A stretch of 64,000 nucleotides of DNA, taken from positions 1 to 64,000 of the forward strand of contig JAIQFZ010000007.1 in the NCBI GenBank assembly GCA_020073015.1. The letters run 5' to 3'. The DNA is from Terriglobia bacterium (GTDB lineage: Bacteria; Acidobacteriota; Terriglobia; Terriglobales; Acidobacteriaceae). Both the position numbers and the translations under genes were made by a program. Shown here one piece after another: positions 62,289 through 64,000 of the stretch (position 1 is the stretch's first letter; each line of letters starts with the position of its first letter). Under the pieces are notes generated by a model, which was given only the letters and a program-made list of their open reading frames with translations, did not search any database and was not told the DNA's origin.

Positions 62289-62335
62289 GCCGAGCTTCGC
62301 TCAGCCGGACAGCCGAGGGCGGCTGTCCCTACGTG
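62289..62335 (-). repeat. palindromic repeat, family B
   Basis: On the minus strand: CACGTAGGGACAGCCGCCC, then AGCGAAGCT stems. Lies between the transketolase and phosphoesterase genes. Confidence 0.7.
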
Positions 62336-62364
62336 GACGGAGTACAAGCGACGATGAATCTGCT

Positions 62365-64000
62365 CTAGCCCACCAAATGCACTTCCGACACTGGCTCTCC
62401 GGAGCGCGATTTCTTCACACCGATCAGCTCAACCGCTTTGGCGGCGATGTGTTCGGCGGAGACTTCGAATTCCTTGATTAACTCCCAGGGGGCGCCGGAA
62501 TCTCCGAAGCGGTCTTTTACTCCGATGGCGCCGGTGATGATGGGGATGCCGTAGAGCACGGGCGATTGCGTAATGGCGCTCGATACTGGCCACGCCAAGG
62601 CGCCGATCTGGTGCTCTTCGGCGGTCAGAACAACGCTGGTGTCGCGGGCGGCGCGGACGATGGCTTCGGTGTCGAGCGGCTTGAGGGTGTGCAGGTTGAG
62701 GACGCGGGCTTCGTAGCCGAAGTCCTGCTTCAGGATCCAGGCAGCACGCATGGCTTCTGGCACCATGGGGCCGCAGGCGATGATGGTCAGGTCTTCGCCC
62801 TCGTCGCGGTATTCGGATTCGAGTTTGGTTTCAAAGGCCTCGATGAAGTTGGCAGCCTCCTTGCGCAGACGAATCACGTTGGCCTTGCCAAAGACGAAGG
62901 GCGTTTTTTCGTCGGTGACGATGGGCGTGGCTTCGCGGGCGAAGCGGATGTACTTGGGGCCGACGTGCCTGAGCAGCAGGTAGTCGGTGGCTTTGCGGGT
63001 CTCGACGATGTCGCAGGGGACGACCACATTCATGTTGGGCAGTCCGCACATGGCGAACAGATCTTCGAGCGCCTGGTGAGTAGCACCGTCGGGGCCGACG
63101 CTCACGCCGCCGTGGGCTCCGGCAATCAGGACGTTGAAGTTGCCGTAGCAGACGGAGGTGCGAATCTGGTCGAGATTGCGGGCGGCGGCAAATGTGCCGT
63201 AGGTTCCGAACACGGGCAGCTTCCCTTCCTTGGCCAGTCCGGCAGCAGCGGCGGTGGCGGATTGCTCGGCGATGCCCATGCTGATCCAACGCGCTTTGCG
63301 TTCCGGTTTGTTGGCGTAGAACTCGCTGATGGTGATCGAGCCGGAGATGTCGAGGCCCAGGCAAACGACGCGCGGATCGTCGCCGTTGGCGGCGAGCGAC
63401 TGGCCGAAGCCGAGGCGCGTGGGCTTCATCTGCACTTTCATGGTGTCGGCGGCATTCCACCAGTAATTGCGGTGGAACTTGGGCATCTTGGCTTCGAGTT
63501 TGCGCTCGACTTCGGCTTGATATTGCTTGGCGTGGGCGAAGAGTTGCTCGACCGGGATCTGGCCGTCGAGACCGAGTTCCTTCAAACCTTTGTTTAGCTC
63601 TTCGAGGTTGGGCGCTTTGCCGTGCCATCCAGCCTGATCTTCCATGAAGCTGACGCCTTTGCCCTTGACGGTATCGGCGATGATGACGGTGGGCTTGCCG
63701 CGACCGGCTTTCGCCTTTTCTAGCGCCTCGACTACCTGCTTCATGTCGTGTCCGTTGATGGTGAGGACTTCCCAGCCGAAGCTGCGATATTTTTCTTCGA
63801 GCGGTTCGACGTTCATCACGTCTTTCACCCAGCCGTCGATCTGAAGGCGGTTGCGGTCGACGATGCCGACCAGGTTGTCGAGCTTGAAGTGGCCCGCTTC
63901 CATCACGGCTTCCCAGATCTGGCCTTCCTGCTGCTCGCCGTCGCCCATGATGCAAAAAACGCGGTGATTTTTCTGGTCCAACTTGCCGGCGAGCGCTATG
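62365..64000 (-). CDS. tkt: transketolase, 5' end outside the window
   Basis: At least 545 residues are visible and the frame is open to the window edge, so the N terminus is missing. The thiamine-diphosphate motif GDGEQQEGQIWEA...DRN is present, followed by the pyrimidine-binding domain with GMAEQ-type IAEQSATAAAAG and the phosphate-binding YIRFAREATP region. The C-terminal domain follows (LTAEEHQIGALAW). Transketolase moves two-carbon ketol units in the pentose phosphate pathway and is cytosolic. Both halves are on one chain. DXP synthase is excluded by the motif pattern as far as I can judge. Confidence 0.92.
   Translation of the reverse strand, partial: IALAGKLDQKNHRVFCIMGDGEQQEGQIWEAVMEAGHFKLDNLVGIVDRNRLQIDGWVKDVMNVEPLEEKYRSFGWEVLTINGHDMKQVVEALEKAKAGRGKPTVIIADTVKGKGVSFMEDQAGWHGKAPNLEELNKGLKELGLDGQIPVEQLFAHAKQYQAEVERKLEAKMPKFHRNYWWNAADTMKVQMKPTRLGFGQSLAANGDDPRVVCLGLDISGSITISEFYANKPERKARWISMGIAEQSATAAAAGLAKEGKLPVFGTYGTFAAARNLDQIRTSVCYGNFNVLIAGAHGGVSVGPDGATHQALEDLFAMCGLPNMNVVVPCDIVETRKATDYLLLRHVGPKYIRFAREATPIVTDEKTPFVFGKANVIRLRKEAANFIEAFETKLESEYRDEGEDLTIIACGPMVPEAMRAAWILKQDFGYEARVLNLHTLKPLDTEAIVRAARDTSVVLTAEEHQIGALAWPVSSAITQSPVLYGIPIITGAIGVKDRFGDSGAPWELIKEFEVSAEHIAAKAVELIGVKKSRSGEPVSEVHLVG

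Noticed and set aside
1-64000. CRISPR array, tRNA, rRNA or prophage
   Set aside because: No regularly spaced repeat-spacer pattern, cloverleaf or phage structural genes were seen by eye; a tRNA or ncRNA covariance search was not possible.

Overview
The window reads as chromosomal DNA of a soil-type Acidobacteriota (Terriglobia/Koribacter-like). This is an inference from high GC, the mix of S53 peptidase, glycine-zipper envelope proteins, Band7/NfeD proteins, TPR proteins and large PAS hybrid kinases, and the many short palindromic repeats between genes. No rRNA, tRNA or CRISPR array was found. The right edge cuts a transketolase gene.

Layout. 0-2.3 kb: a DUF5655 gene with a leaderless-type promoter, a repeat-rich gap holding a MITE-like element and a 26-bp repeat array, and a CPBP-like membrane protein. 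2.3-8.2 kb: an envelope run of type II NADH dehydrogenase, a TPR lipid/export protein, NfeD protease, slipin and SPOR protein. 8.3-18 kb: ArsR-like regulator, hybrid histidine kinase with a degenerate receiver, HD-GYP response regulator, two related glycine-zipper proteins around a SIMPL protein, a zinc-finger-like small protein and a rhomboid-TPR protease. 18.2-24.4 kb: a peptidoglycan-recycling block: a serine hydrolase-NamZ (DUF1343) fusion, a second serine hydrolase, MurQ and MurA. 24.4-34 kb: two divergent operons. One (minus strand) carries a methyltransferase, a GT2 glycosyltransferase and two GT-C-like membrane proteins. The other (plus strand) carries a HAD-UbiA fusion, a DprE1-like oxidase and a DprE2-like reductase, which together match the polyprenyl-phosphoryl-arabinose pathway. 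34-40 kb: a multi-PAS hybrid kinase and an S53 protease. 40.6-44.2 kb: pnp, rpsO, a small coiled-coil protein and rpsU.

44.2-50.5 kb is an accessory stretch: small exported proteins, a BRCT protein with a WYL-like tail, a lipoprotein, a PD-(D/E)XK-like nuclease behind an attenuator-like leader, and the most unusual gene of the window (47096-49072, minus). That gene encodes four copies of a helical unit, each ending in a cysteine ladder with Cys at every fourth residue (22 Cys in total), followed by a beta-rich domain of unknown family. 50.5-64 kb returns to ordinary genes: M48 protease, Tat-exported class V aminotransferase, TPR protein, GT87-like transferase, ABC-2 exporter, beta-propeller/phosphoesterase and transketolase.

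At least three families of short palindromic repeats recur between genes. One copy lies in frame inside the second serine hydrolase gene, and another supplies the stop codon of murQ.
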